Counted from the first letter of the stretch, positions 44,139-53,251 are shown. The stretch is DNA of 64,000 bases from GCA-2693325 sp036343635 (GCA_036343635.1 JAYYVF010000115.1:39631-103630), one strand, 5' to 3'. The notes: generated by a model from the sequence alone, not told the origin. Made by a program: numbers and translations.

Positions 44139-44904
44139 GACATTTTTCCTTTTGCGGATTTTAATTCCGGTAATATTCTTGACATCATGTTCGCAATTCT
44201 TTGGCGGTAAGGCAGAATTGCCACAACGGAGGTTCTTTGATTTTCGTGCTGAGCCGTTAAGATTAAACTCTGATGACACTGAACGTCCGTACGCAACGCA
44301 GGTTCAGGTGAAATCCTTTGAAGTCCAACGAGCCTACAATCGTAACGAAATAATTTTTCGTCGAGACCAATATGAACTGCACAGAGATCCGCTACATAGT
44401 TGGATCACAAGGCCAGGAGATTTGTTTACTGACGCAATACAACAGTACCTACAAGCCGCAGACCTCTTTACATATATAGGTGGAGACAAAGATTTTTACG
44501 ACCGAAGACCCGATTATATCTTAAGCGGAACAGTAAATGCTCTTGAGCGATTTGATAGCGGCGATATTTGGGCTGCTCATCTGGCAATCAGTATGAAACT
44601 AATTAGACAGCAAGACGCCTTAGTCATTTGGCAGAAAGACTTCGACCAAGAACGACAAGTGTATTTCCCAGAAATGAAACACACAGTAGCAGCGTTTAGC
44701 CAATTACTGAATATTCAAATGGAAATATGCATTCGTGAAATCGACTTTTTATTTTTTAACATGAATCGTGGGAAAATCGAAAACCAAATATTATTTAATT
44801 CAATTACCGATTTGGAAAAAACCGACCAGAATCTAAATGAATTGTCTGGAGGTAAAGAGATAAACTTCGATTATGAACTCCTGCCAGGAAAAATTGCTAA
44901 GTGA
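44125..44904 (+). CDS. ABC-transport auxiliary lipoprotein (PqiC/LptE-like domain)
   Basis: Predicted 259-residue lipoprotein. Lipobox IFLTSC with the acceptor Cys22; the mature part has PQRRFFDFRAEPLRLNSDDT, VQVKSFEVQRAYNRNEIIFR and the ABC-type transport auxiliary pattern of strands (WITRPGDLFTDAIQQYLQAA). I start at ATG 44125 because AGGAGG (44108-44113) lies 11 nt upstream; a GTG at 44113 would overlap that ribosome site. Its stop overlaps the next gene's GTG (GTGA). In other bacteria this family (PF03886) accompanies MCE/MlaD proteins and may link the inner- and outer-membrane parts. Confidence 0.82.
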   Translation: MWPTKTFFLLRILIPVIFLTSCSQFFGGKAELPQRRFFDFRAEPLRLNSDDTERPYATQVQVKSFEVQRAYNRNEIIFRRDQYELHRDPLHSWITRPGDLFTDAIQQYLQAADLFTYIGGDKDFYDRRPDYILSGTVNALERFDSGDIWAAHLAISMKLIRQQDALVIWQKDFDQERQVYFPEMKHTVAAFSQLLNIQMEICIREIDFLFFNMNRGKIENQILFNSITDLEKTDQNLNELSGGKEINFDYELLPGKIAK

Positions 44905-46439
44905 ATAGAACAAATAGATTCTACCCACTTGTCTTAATCTGGATAACACTTTCTATATCCTTTGCTGAAAGCCAGGAGAAGAGTTATAGCTGGATCTCTT
45001 CTCCGGCAAGGGCTCAATTGGAACGAGACCCAACCCTTATTCCTAGAGGTAAAGGGTTTTTATTTCTCCCCACTATGTCCAGCCCATTAAACGAACCAAG
45101 GTATAGAGTTTTCCGTGACAACAGTGAAGTTGCCGAAGCTAACCCAGGTACCGGAATACTTTTAAAACCAGGGCATTATGAAGTTTTTATCGGATCGGGA
45201 TCTATCGCTCAGATGATGAGTCGAACCGTAGAGGTTAAAGATGGGATGACTACTCTTGTGAAACCCTTTTGGGCTGGTTTAGTAATAAATGTCATCGATG
45301 AGAGTAGAAGCTCTATAAACGAATCATACGAGCTTTACTGGCAAGACCAGCAAGAAAACTATGGTGTCGGTTTCGGCATTGAGGAGGAGCGAGGCGAAGC
45401 GGTAAAAACATGGCTACTTCCTCCTGGTGTCTATACTGTATTAAACGTTGGCGACAATCTGTCTACAACACGCAAGTTTAGCGTTCGCCTTCAACCAGGT
45501 GAACTAATTCAACGAAATATTGTTGTGAATTCCAACAATTCTGAATTTATAGGGTTTTTCCCACCAACATTGCAAGGGATGTTGGTTCAAGGGATGACAT
45601 CTAATTGGAAAACATCTTGGCAATTGAGCGGTTCCAGTCAATTCTCGACTTCGCAAAATACTGAAGCAGAAGATCGTCATATCCTTTCCCTTTCTGCGCA
45701 ACTCTTCGGCCGTTCAATCTACAACTCGACCCGAAATTTCGCTAATATTCGTCTGATTTTCGAAGAGGGTTTCACTGGTCAACAGGGCGATGGTGTACGA
45801 AAGTCAGTAGACAAATTCGATTTGCGTGGCACCTATATTTACCGAGGTTTTACTGAAAGGTTTGGACCTTACTTAAGAGGTGAGTTATCGACCAAACTTT
45901 TTGCAAAAATAGTTCGTTTTGAACAACCTAGGACATTGTTTCAAATAGCAGGTAACAGCGCAGGAGACACAACTAACGTCTTCACCAGTATAGACGAATA
46001 TGAATTGTCACCTGCTTTGAGTCCTCTCGAATTTCGTCAAGGAATTGGTATTAACGCTCAGTTAGTAAGAAGTCTACCTGTTAACCTCGCAATGCGCATA
46101 GGCCTCGGAGCAAGCCAAAACTTCGTGTCTGACACGTATTATCTAGATGAGAATCGCCAAACTATAAGATCTCTAGAAACAACGACCAGTATTGGCTTGG
46201 AGACGCTGCTAGTTTTGGATTCACGGCCTTCTCGATTCGTTAGTTTGGATTCAGAACTAGAGTTACTTATTCCCAGCCTTGAAACCAAAAATTGGGAATT
46301 ATCTTGGGAAAACCGTTGTAGAATTCTTCTTTCACGCTATATAAATCTCGATTTAGTTGTTGACTTAGATCGAAGGAAGCCGCTTCTGCGCATGCAATCC
46401 GAACAACAGGCCCTACTGCGTTTCGTTTATCTGCTATGA
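44901..46439 (+). CDS. Predicted outer-membrane barrel protein in the Mla operon
   Basis: A 512-residue exported protein. Signal peptide (FYPLVLIWITLSISFAESQE), then two beta-sandwich or PEGA-like stretches (about 60-190, with GTGILLKPGHYEVFIGSG and KTWLLPPGVYTVLNVGDNLS). After residue 220 come alternating hydrophobic/polar strands typical of a beta barrel (TSWQLSGSSQFS, RHILSLSAQLFG, FGPYLRGELSTKLFAKIVRF, LAMRIGLGASQNFVSDTYYL), ending in LLRFVYLL. No homologous family is obvious to me. It is coupled on both sides: GTGA overlap with the lipoprotein and ATGA overlap with mlaE. I infer an outer-membrane component of this lipid transport system; that is not established. Confidence 0.6.
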   Translation: MNRTNRFYPLVLIWITLSISFAESQEKSYSWISSPARAQLERDPTLIPRGKGFLFLPTMSSPLNEPRYRVFRDNSEVAEANPGTGILLKPGHYEVFIGSGSIAQMMSRTVEVKDGMTTLVKPFWAGLVINVIDESRSSINESYELYWQDQQENYGVGFGIEEERGEAVKTWLLPPGVYTVLNVGDNLSTTRKFSVRLQPGELIQRNIVVNSNNSEFIGFFPPTLQGMLVQGMTSNWKTSWQLSGSSQFSTSQNTEAEDRHILSLSAQLFGRSIYNSTRNFANIRLIFEEGFTGQQGDGVRKSVDKFDLRGTYIYRGFTERFGPYLRGELSTKLFAKIVRFEQPRTLFQIAGNSAGDTTNVFTSIDEYELSPALSPLEFRQGIGINAQLVRSLPVNLAMRIGLGASQNFVSDTYYLDENRQTIRSLETTTSIGLETLLVLDSRPSRFVSLDSELELLIPSLETKNWELSWENRCRILLSRYINLDLVVDLDRRKPLLRMQSEQQALLRFVYLL

Positions 46440-47518
46440 TTGAGATTCGGACCGAAGGTGACACAATTTTTATAACTGGACCTCTAGTGTTAAATAATGT
46501 CTCCTCGGTAGACGAACGCGTGAATGGGTATTTGAGTGAAAATTCGAAAGAATCCTGGAATTTTGATTTAGCAGGGCTCACTAAATTAGATACCGCAGGA
46601 GCTGTATTTCTCCACAGTTTAAACAATACGTTCCCATTGGCAGATAAATTGATCACAGAACACCTACCTACTCACTTGCAACCTTTTTTCAAGAGCGCTA
46701 TGCCCCCAGCGCACGACACGACAGAACAAGTCCAACTTTCTCTTATCGAAACCCTCGACGCGAAACTCATTAAAACATACCGATCGACAAAACAATTCTT
46801 TTTATTGTTGTCTGACCTCAGTTATTTCGCTATAACATCCATAGGTAAAAAAAATGCAATAAGACGAGACGCTTTCTTAGATCAATCTTACATGATCGGT
46901 GCTCAAGCTTTACCAATAATAGGCATGGTTATTTTTCTGATCGGAGCCGTATCAGCTCTGCAGTCAGCCGCCCAGTTGCGCCAGTTCGGGGCAGACATTT
47001 TCGTTGCAGACCTACTTGCCATTGGAATAACACGAGAATTAGGACCTCTAATGACTGCTATTATGGTCGCAGGACGCTCGGGGTCTGCTATTGCAGCAGA
47101 AATTGCAACGATGAAATTCTCCGAAGAGCTTGATGCTCTACAAACTATGGCTCTAGACCCTCTAAGATTTGTTGCTATCCCTAAACTATGGGCTATGATC
47201 GTTACGGTACCGCTACTAACAATATTAGCTGATACTGTTGGAATTGCAGGAGGAGTTTTTATTGGTATTACCACGTTAGATATTTCACCTGCTGCTTTCA
47301 TTCAGCAGGTATCCGGATCACTTTTTTTGCGAGATGTTTTGAGTGGAATAATCAAAAGTTTTTTCTTTGCATGGATTATAACAGTAATTGCCGTATTCAA
47401 AGGGCTACAGTTTAGCGGAGGAGCAGTTGGTGTGGGTCGAGCCATCACGGGATCTGTCGTTAGTTCACTCGTTGGTATCATCGTACTCGATTTAATTTTC
47501 AATTTACTGGTTTACTAG
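46436..47518 (+). CDS. mlaE: STAS-MlaE fusion: ABC lipid-transport permease
   Basis: Inner-membrane permease of the Mla system, 360 residues. Residues 1-100 form a STAS-like domain (IFITGPLVLNNVSSVDERVN, WNFDLAGLTKLDTAGAVFLH) as in stand-alone MlaB. Residues about 105-360 are MlaE, with FAITSIGKKNAIRRD, QLRQFGADIFVADLLAIGIT and RELGPLMTAIMVAGRSGSAI plus the helical C-terminus. The fusion replaces separate mlaB and mlaE genes. It overlaps the barrel gene at ATGA and is 1 nt from mlaF. Confidence 0.92.
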   Translation: MIEIRTEGDTIFITGPLVLNNVSSVDERVNGYLSENSKESWNFDLAGLTKLDTAGAVFLHSLNNTFPLADKLITEHLPTHLQPFFKSAMPPAHDTTEQVQLSLIETLDAKLIKTYRSTKQFFLLLSDLSYFAITSIGKKNAIRRDAFLDQSYMIGAQALPIIGMVIFLIGAVSALQSAAQLRQFGADIFVADLLAIGITRELGPLMTAIMVAGRSGSAIAAEIATMKFSEELDALQTMALDPLRFVAIPKLWAMIVTVPLLTILADTVGIAGGVFIGITTLDISPAAFIQQVSGSLFLRDVLSGIIKSFFFAWIITVIAVFKGLQFSGGAVGVGRAITGSVVSSLVGIIVLDLIFNLLVY

Positions 47519-47519
47519 A

Positions 47520-48272
47520 ATGGTTTCGCCTTGTCCTGCCATAGAAGCTCAAGGTCTTACGATAGCCTACGACGATCAATTAATCATAAACGAAATAAAT
47601 TTGCTTATAGAAAATGGCGATATAACAATAATAATAGGTGGAAGTGGCTGCGGAAAAAGCACGCTACTAAAATCCCTTATTGGCCTGATCCCTCATTTAA
47701 AAGGCAGATTACAATTGTTGGGCCGAGACATGAGTAAAATCGACGAAAACGATCAACGTGATTTATCACTGAAAGTGGGAGTAATGTTTCAATTCGGTGC
47801 TCTATTAAATTCGTTGACAATTGCCGAAAACGTTGCTCTTCCACTCGAAATGCACACTAATTTAAACGATGATATAATTAAGGATATCGTCCGAACTCGC
47901 TTAGACAGCGTTTCACTTTTAGGCTCCTACAATTACAAACCAGATCAACTCTCTGGTGGAATGCGCAAACGAGCCGCACTTGCACGAGCTATGGTATTAG
48001 AACCGGAAATATTGCTTTGTGACGAACCTGTAGCTGGTTTAGACCCCACGAGCGCTGCAGAGATTGATGACTTACTGTTAACAATAAACAAAGAATCAGG
48101 CACAACCTTGCTAATCGTCACTCATGATTTATTGAGTATAAACCGAATTAATGGGAATCTGTTAATGCTGGATGATGGGCACGTTATATTTCAGGGTTCA
48201 CGGAACGAGGCATTACAATCAAATGCCCCCAAAGTCTATTCGTTTTTTCATCCTGGGAATACAGATGATTAA
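47520..48272 (+). CDS. mlaF: Mla ABC transporter ATPase MlaF
   Basis: Energises lipid transport with MlaE. A 250-residue ABC ATPase: Walker A GGSGCGKST (40-48), Q-loop MFQFGALLNSLTIAENVALP, signature LSGGMRKRAALARAM, Walker B ILLCDEPVAGLDPTS and TLLIVTHDL. The FQFGALLNSLT segment is typical of the MlaF/Ttg2A group. It starts 1 nt after mlaE stops; the start of folA overlaps its last 8 nt. Confidence 0.95.
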   Translation: MVSPCPAIEAQGLTIAYDDQLIINEINLLIENGDITIIIGGSGCGKSTLLKSLIGLIPHLKGRLQLLGRDMSKIDENDQRDLSLKVGVMFQFGALLNSLTIAENVALPLEMHTNLNDDIIKDIVRTRLDSVSLLGSYNYKPDQLSGGMRKRAALARAMVLEPEILLCDEPVAGLDPTSAAEIDDLLLTINKESGTTLLIVTHDLLSINRINGNLLMLDDGHVIFQGSRNEALQSNAPKVYSFFHPGNTDD

Positions 48273-48741
48273 ATCGATTATAGCTGCTGTGAGTGAAAAT
48301 GGCGTTATCGGCAGGGAAAATGGTATCCCCTGGAACTACCCTGAAGACTGGAGACATTTCCGTAAGACGACGCATGGATATCCGATTATTGCAGGAAGAA
48401 AAACCTACGAATCTTTCCAAATACATCCATTGCCGGGGCGATTAAATATCATTTTAAGCCATGATGCAGACTATCATGCTCCTGGAGACGCCCCTGTCTA
48501 TAATGATTTACAATTAGCGTTTGAACGCGCGAAAAAAGAAGGTAAAGGCAAAGTGTTTATACTTGGTGGCGCTCAAATTTATCTCCAGACGATGCCCGTT
48601 TGCGAAGAGATGATCATAACTTTTATACCGAAAAAGGTTGACGGAGATGCTTTTTTCCCAGAATGGAACCCAAAAGAATGGAAGGAAGTTAAGTCTATCC
48701 ATGAAGGTGAACTTGTCTTCAAAACATACCATCGAGCTTAG
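48265..48741 (+). CDS. folA: Dihydrofolate reductase
   Basis: NADPH-dependent reduction of dihydrofolate; 158 residues. MIKSIIAAVSENGVIGRENG, IPWNYPEDWRHFRKTTHGYP, IAGRKTYESFQIHPLPGRLN and VFILGGAQIYLQTMPVCEEM are all diagnostic. The ATG at 48265 (TGGGAAT ribosome site, 7 nt spacing) lies within mlaF, giving an 8-nt overlap; longer starts from 48172 have no family support. The acidic catalytic residue is Asp in EDWRHF. Why it is coupled to a lipid transporter is unclear; probably operon capture rather than function. Confidence 0.94.
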   Translation: MIKSIIAAVSENGVIGRENGIPWNYPEDWRHFRKTTHGYPIIAGRKTYESFQIHPLPGRLNIILSHDADYHAPGDAPVYNDLQLAFERAKKEGKGKVFILGGAQIYLQTMPVCEEMIITFIPKKVDGDAFFPEWNPKEWKEVKSIHEGELVFKTYHRA

Positions 48742-48756
48742 TCGAATTTCCAACAT

Positions 48757-48775
48757 AAAAAAACTAAGTTTTTTT
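48757..48775 (+). repeat. A/T-rich inverted repeat after folA
   Basis: Arms of nine bases (seven A then CT, and AG then seven T) around a single central A. In RNA this would give only a weak stem with a U-tail on both strands. It may act as a poor bidirectional terminator after folA, but without G-C pairs this is uncertain. Confidence 0.3.
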
Positions 48776-48954
48776 CAATCCTTCAGTTAGCCTTAACTTG
48801 TTTTATTTCTGGATGAGCCCTCCGACTAATTCAAAAAAAGGCTTCGCGGCTTACTCACCACGCAATTTTGTTAAAAGTAAAATTAGCCACTAAGATCATA
48901 ATGATGCTCTCAGTAACATTTTCCCACCAATTTTTCAGACTATTGAAATTTGAG

Positions 48955-48974
48955 ACCTCTGGTATACCAGAGGT
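48955..48974. promoter_or_regulatory. Perfect 20-bp palindrome upstream of the aminotransferase gene
   Basis: Half-sites ACCTCTGGTA and TACCAGAGGT are exact reverse complements, and pairing extends three more bases outward with one G-T. It lies 68 nt before the aminotransferase ATG and 213 nt after the folA stop. As RNA on the plus strand it folds to an 8-bp stem with a UAUA loop followed by UUUCGUGUUUU. It could be an intrinsic terminator for the mla-folA operon or a dimeric repressor site. No gene lies in the 301 nt between folA and the aminotransferase. Confidence 0.55.
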
Positions 48975-49042
48975 TTCGTGTTTTACCAACCATATTTATT
49001 TTAAAACTTTAGGAATGACAAATTCAATTCAAAAGGATTTAC

Positions 49043-50233
49043 ATGTTTAATAAACTTGACCTAGCTCCTGCCGATCCAATACTAGGCCTAAGTACCGCCT
49101 TTAAAAATGATTCTAATCCTGAAAAAATCAATCTTGGCGTAGGAGTCTATCAGGATCCGTCAGGGCAAACCCCGATCTTAAAATCCGTGTCTATCGCTGA
49201 GAAGCGAGTTATTTCGAAAGCTACAACTAAAAGTTATTTATCCATCGATGGGACCGCAGAATATAATGTGGCTGTACAAAAACTTCTATTGGGCGATGAA
49301 CACGAAATTATTGCTAATAGCCGGGCTGTAACAGTCCAAAGTCCCGGGGGCACTGGGGCACTGCGTACTGCTGCAGATTTTATAACTCGCCATTTCCCGG
49401 GCGCACGAATCTGGTTAAGCCAACCGACTTGGGCCAACCACTCAAAAATTTTCCAGTCTGCTGGTTTAGAAATAATTACATATCCATACTTCGATCCCTC
49501 TAAAAATGAAATAGCGTTCGAAGCGATGATTGAGAGTCTAAAACAGGCAAAAAATGGAGATATTGTACTTCTTCATGGATGCTGCCACAATCCCACAGGT
49601 GTTGATCCTTCTACCGAACAATGGAAAGAGATAGGAGATCTTTCAGAAAAAAGGGGCTGGATCCCGCTAGTAGACTTTGCCTACCAAGGTTTTGGCGATA
49701 ATCTCGACCAAGATGCTGCCGGCTTGCGAAGTCTGTGTCGGACAGGATCCGAACTTCTTATCGCTTCATCGTTTTCCAAAAATTTTGGCTTATATCAGGA
49801 ACGAATTGGCGCATTGACTTTAGTAGCAGAGACTACGGAAGCTGCCTTAAATAGTTTGAGTCACTTAAAAATAGGCATTAGAACAAGTTATTCTAATCCA
49901 CCAGCACATGGATCTGCCATAGTTACTGAAATTCTCAACGATTCCAAGTTGCGTAACATATGGATTTCTGAAGTTGATGAAATGCGGAAAAGAATAAAAG
50001 AAATTCGCAATTTATTTGTAAGTACGCTACGCGAAAAAGGTGCTTCACGCGATTTTTCGTATATCGCTCGACAACGCGGTATGTTTTCTTATTCCGGGCT
50101 CAGCAATAAACAGGTTGAATCTTTACGCGACGAGCGTTCGATTTACATAGTCGAAGGTGGACGAATAAATGTCGCAGGAATGACCGAATCAAATATGGAA
50201 ACACTTTGTTCTGCCATCGTTTCAGTCCTTTAA
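49043..50233 (+). CDS. Aromatic/aspartate aminotransferase (class I)
   Basis: PLP-dependent transaminase, 396 residues. LDLAPADPILGLSTAFKNDS is the class Ig N-terminus (AspC/TyrB). It has INLGVGVYQD, the VQSPGGTGALRTAADF and WLSQPTWANHSKIFQSAG segments, HGCCHNPTGVDPS, and the PLP lysine Lys246 in SSFSKNFGLYQERIGAL. It may act on aspartate, phenylalanine or tyrosine; which is not decided. The ATG follows AAAGGA. It converges on a lipoprotein gene with 9 nt between stops. Confidence 0.93.
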   Translation: MFNKLDLAPADPILGLSTAFKNDSNPEKINLGVGVYQDPSGQTPILKSVSIAEKRVISKATTKSYLSIDGTAEYNVAVQKLLLGDEHEIIANSRAVTVQSPGGTGALRTAADFITRHFPGARIWLSQPTWANHSKIFQSAGLEIITYPYFDPSKNEIAFEAMIESLKQAKNGDIVLLHGCCHNPTGVDPSTEQWKEIGDLSEKRGWIPLVDFAYQGFGDNLDQDAAGLRSLCRTGSELLIASSFSKNFGLYQERIGALTLVAETTEAALNSLSHLKIGIRTSYSNPPAHGSAIVTEILNDSKLRNIWISEVDEMRKRIKEIRNLFVSTLREKGASRDFSYIARQRGMFSYSGLSNKQVESLRDERSIYIVEGGRINVAGMTESNMETLCSAIVSVL

Positions 50234-50242
50234 ATTCATACA

Positions 50243-51331
50243 TCATTGGACACGAAAGCTCACTGCCCTCATAATCAATGGAACACCTTTCAATTGTTCC
50301 GCATAACTTTGCACTCGAGTACCGTCACTGTATACAAAGACCTCCTGACGAGTAGAAGAAATCGCTTCGGATCCACGAATAATATTTAACGAAATTTCAG
50401 ATTCATATGCACGCGAAACAAAATCGACCAAAAGTCGGTCCTGTTTATCTAATCCGGTAAACTCATTGACCTGTCCCTGATCTACTAATTCATACAGATT
50501 TTCAACAAATTCATTTTTGTTTTCTTCGAAAAGTATAGGCCCTGCTAAAAAATATGCAGTGTAAACACGGTCTTCATCGGTCATCTCAATCCAACCATTT
50601 TCTGTTGGTCCGTAATGAAGCAATCCTGAATACATAAAATCCTCGCTTACCAGTGACTCAATTCCTCCTTCATTACTAAATAAAAAAGCATAGACTTTAA
50701 CATCCTTGCTCACACGATATCGTACTTGAAGTTGATCACCTGACTGAAGTACCATTCCTTCTTCGAATACTATAGGTTCTCGAATGCCACCTTCATTGCG
50801 CAAAACTATCCAATGGAGATCAACATCAAGTGGCAAATCACTGCGACGGATCCCAGAATTTCTTGAACGTTCCTCCACTTCATCTTCGACATGAGTCGTA
50901 TATATCCCTCGAAAAACCGAATCAACAACCATTGAATTTTCATCTACTATAAATAGTCGAACATACGTCCGACTACCGTATTCCATGAGCCTTCCCCCTA
51001 TCGAATAACCTATCGAATCACTCTCGCCAACAATCTCTTCCTTTGACCATCTCCCATCATTGTCTGTAGATACAACTATATCAATTCCACTTTCAACTAA
51101 TGATGCGACAACGTAGTCCTCAATCGCCCGGGTTTCGGAAGTTTCTGCCCCTTCAAGATTGCGCAAACCGAGCCATACCAGTGGTTTTTTGTCATCTCTA
51201 ACCAAATTCGCAACTTGAATCAAATCATTTGCAAACACAACCAACTCAGTACGATCACCTAAGTTTTTGGCAGAGAACCAACAACCCAACAGATTCTGTG
51301 TTATCAACATCGCTATTATTATTCTAAACAT
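50243..51331 (-). CDS. Lipoprotein with CsgG/FlgO-like N-domain and DUF4384-like C-domain
   Basis: A 362-residue predicted lipoprotein (lipobox LLGC at residues 14-17). The N-terminal half (about 35-155) has a CsgG/FlgO-like arrangement (KPLVWLGLRNLEGAETSETR, SLVESGIDIVVST, GYSIGGRLMEYGSRTYVRLF). The C-terminal half (about 190-330) resembles DUF4384 domains (LQSGDQLQVRYRVSKDVKVY, VYTAYFLAGPILFEENKNEF). Such lipoproteins sit at the periplasmic face of the outer membrane and may sense or assemble surface structures; function unknown. Start ATG 51331. Confidence 0.62.
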   Translation of the reverse strand: MFRIIIAMLITQNLLGCWFSAKNLGDRTELVVFANDLIQVANLVRDDKKPLVWLGLRNLEGAETSETRAIEDYVVASLVESGIDIVVSTDNDGRWSKEEIVGESDSIGYSIGGRLMEYGSRTYVRLFIVDENSMVVDSVFRGIYTTHVEDEVEERSRNSGIRRSDLPLDVDLHWIVLRNEGGIREPIVFEEGMVLQSGDQLQVRYRVSKDVKVYAFLFSNEGGIESLVSEDFMYSGLLHYGPTENGWIEMTDEDRVYTAYFLAGPILFEENKNEFVENLYELVDQGQVNEFTGLDKQDRLLVDFVSRAYESEISLNIIRGSEAISSTRQEVFVYSDGTRVQSYAEQLKGVPLIMRAVSFRVQ

Positions 51332-51511
51332 CTATCTCCTCATTTAATCTCTGAGTACTATCACTCCAAGGCAGCCAGAAACAACCATTACCAAAGTTAA
51401 CATGAATTACCTATATTTCACATACAAGTCTGAAACATACAAACCAATCTCTTACTCAAAGAATCATCAATATAAAATACCGTTGATCATCGCCATACCT
51501 AACGACTAGGT

Positions 51512-51540
51512 TTGACAGTATCTGTTTGCAATTCTATCTT
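51512..51540 (+). promoter_or_regulatory. Sigma-70-type promoter for the PKD-SUMF1 lipoprotein
   Basis: TTGACA (51512-51517, perfect -35), 17-nt spacer, TATCTT (51535-51540, 4/6 at -10). A frame extending to this TTG would start inside the promoter, so the real start is downstream. A start near 51547 leaves about 55 nt before the TTG at 51602. Confidence 0.5.
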
Positions 51541-51601
51541 CGGATATCCCCGAGTACTGGCACTAGTACCATGCCCCATTCACACATTAGAGCCACAAAA
51601 C

Positions 51602-53251
51602 TTGAGACATCAAAAAAAATACTCATTATCGGTAACTGCGTTAATCATAATATTTTCTTGTAGCGCACCACCGGCTCCACCAACTGCCAATTTGAGGCCA
51701 ATTGCAGAAGCAGGCCCCAATCAATCAGTGGCTATCCGTTCTCTGGTGGTAATCAATGGAGGAAACAGTACCGATCCTGACGAGGGACCCGATCCTTTAG
51801 CTTATGCCTGGAAGGCAGCCGAATCAAATCCCACAGAAGTCGTGGTCTCTATGAGCGGAGCAAAATTCGAATTCACCCCTATTAAAACAGGAAATTATGT
51901 CTTTGTCTTAACAGTTACAGATGGGCAAATCGAAAGTATCCCCGATTCAATCGTAATAACCGTGTCGTATGAAAATGATATCCCGCCTATTGCGGACGCG
52001 GGCCCTGACCTCATTGTTGGTATTGGTGCTTCCGTTCCACTCTCAGGAATCAACAGTAACGATCCTAGCGGCAATGAGCTTAGTTTCTTGTGGCGGGTTG
52101 TCGAATCTCCCGAACCTTTGGCTCTCCTCGACTCAACATCAGCACAGCTAACATTTATTGCTGAATTTGTGGGAGAATACCGTTTTCAGCTAGCAGTAGA
52201 TAATGGTAAATTTACGAGCCAGGATCAGATCAATATAACCGTCCAACCTGCAGCAAACCTCCCACCTATTGCGGACGCAGGAGAAGATCAACAGGTACGT
52301 ATAGGCAGTTTAATAACATTAAATGGTAATTTGAGTAGTGATCCTGACGGGACTGTCGAAAATTTAGAATTTCGTTGGAGCGTCGGACGCACCCCAAGCG
52401 GATTAATTTCATTAGACGACAGCACATCCGCTCAACCAAGCTTTGTAGCAAATCAAGCGGGCGAATATAGTTTTGGCCTACAAGTTTCAGACGGAGAATC
52501 AACCAGTCTGCAAGACGTGGTTTCAGTGACAGTTTTCGAACCTACAGCAAATGAATTTAATGGAATGATCGAAGTTTTTTCTGGAAATTTTATTATGGGC
52601 TCAACTTCGGGTGCATCGGACGAAACCCCACCTCACTCGGTCTCTTTATCTACATTTTGGATTGATAAATTCGAGGTTAGTGTTCAAGATTACCAAGAAT
52701 GTGTTAAGACAGGTAAATGTTCTCCGGCGGGCTTAAGTGCAGGTTGCAATACAAATTACTCCGACCGTGCTGATCACCCAATAAACTGTGTTGACTGGGA
52801 CCAAGCAAATACTTACTGCACTTGGAGACAGAAAAGACTTCCCACGGAAGCCGAATGGGAATATAGCGCTCGTGGGAGAGATAACAGACTTTATCCATGG
52901 GGTAATGAAGCTCCAAATCCGACGCTGCTAAATTATAATAATCTAATCGGTGGAACGACGGTTATAGGGACCTTTCCTCTTGGTGTTACGTATTTTAAAG
53001 TGTATAACATGGGAGGCAATGTACAAGAATGGACTAACGACCTGTACTCTGGTGATTACTACGCATCTAGCCCTGAAAAAGATCCCCAAGGACCAAACGA
53101 CGGATCATTACGAGTTGTCAGAGGCGCGAGTTGGAAACTGGGTATTCTACAAGAAGTCTTAACCACTACCGTTCGTTTCGCATTCGTCCCCACCACAAAG
53201 GACAATTCTCTCGGTTTTCGCTGCGCATCAAATTTTTCGCCGGCCAAGTAA
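51602..53251 (+). CDS. Lipoprotein with three PKD/K319-like domains and a SUMF1-like domain
   Basis: A 549-residue surface lipoprotein. The TTG start at 51602 gives RHQKKYSLSVTALIIIFSCS, a signal with the lipid cysteine at residue 20. Three beta-sandwich repeats (about 31-122, 125-217, 218-315) share the PPIADAGxDxxVxIG and SxDPDG patterns of K319/PKD modules. Residues 320-545 are SUMF1-like: MIEVFSGNFIMGSTSGASDE, FWIDKFEVSVQDYQEC, RLPTEAEWEYSARG, YNMGGNVQEWTNDLYSG, RVVRGASWKL. The catalytic cysteines of real FGE are missing (LGILQEV follows RGASWK), so it is probably a binding or scaffold domain. Confidence 0.75.
   Translation: MRHQKKYSLSVTALIIIFSCSAPPAPPTANLRPIAEAGPNQSVAIRSLVVINGGNSTDPDEGPDPLAYAWKAAESNPTEVVVSMSGAKFEFTPIKTGNYVFVLTVTDGQIESIPDSIVITVSYENDIPPIADAGPDLIVGIGASVPLSGINSNDPSGNELSFLWRVVESPEPLALLDSTSAQLTFIAEFVGEYRFQLAVDNGKFTSQDQINITVQPAANLPPIADAGEDQQVRIGSLITLNGNLSSDPDGTVENLEFRWSVGRTPSGLISLDDSTSAQPSFVANQAGEYSFGLQVSDGESTSLQDVVSVTVFEPTANEFNGMIEVFSGNFIMGSTSGASDETPPHSVSLSTFWIDKFEVSVQDYQECVKTGKCSPAGLSAGCNTNYSDRADHPINCVDWDQANTYCTWRQKRLPTEAEWEYSARGRDNRLYPWGNEAPNPTLLNYNNLIGGTTVIGTFPLGVTYFKVYNMGGNVQEWTNDLYSGDYYASSPEKDPQGPNDGSLRVVRGASWKLGILQEVLTTTVRFAFVPTTKDNSLGFRCASNFSPAK

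Noticed and set aside
48868..49050. 60-codon frame ending within the aminotransferase start
   Set aside because: No ribosome site, no family, and it overlaps the palindrome and the real gene's start.
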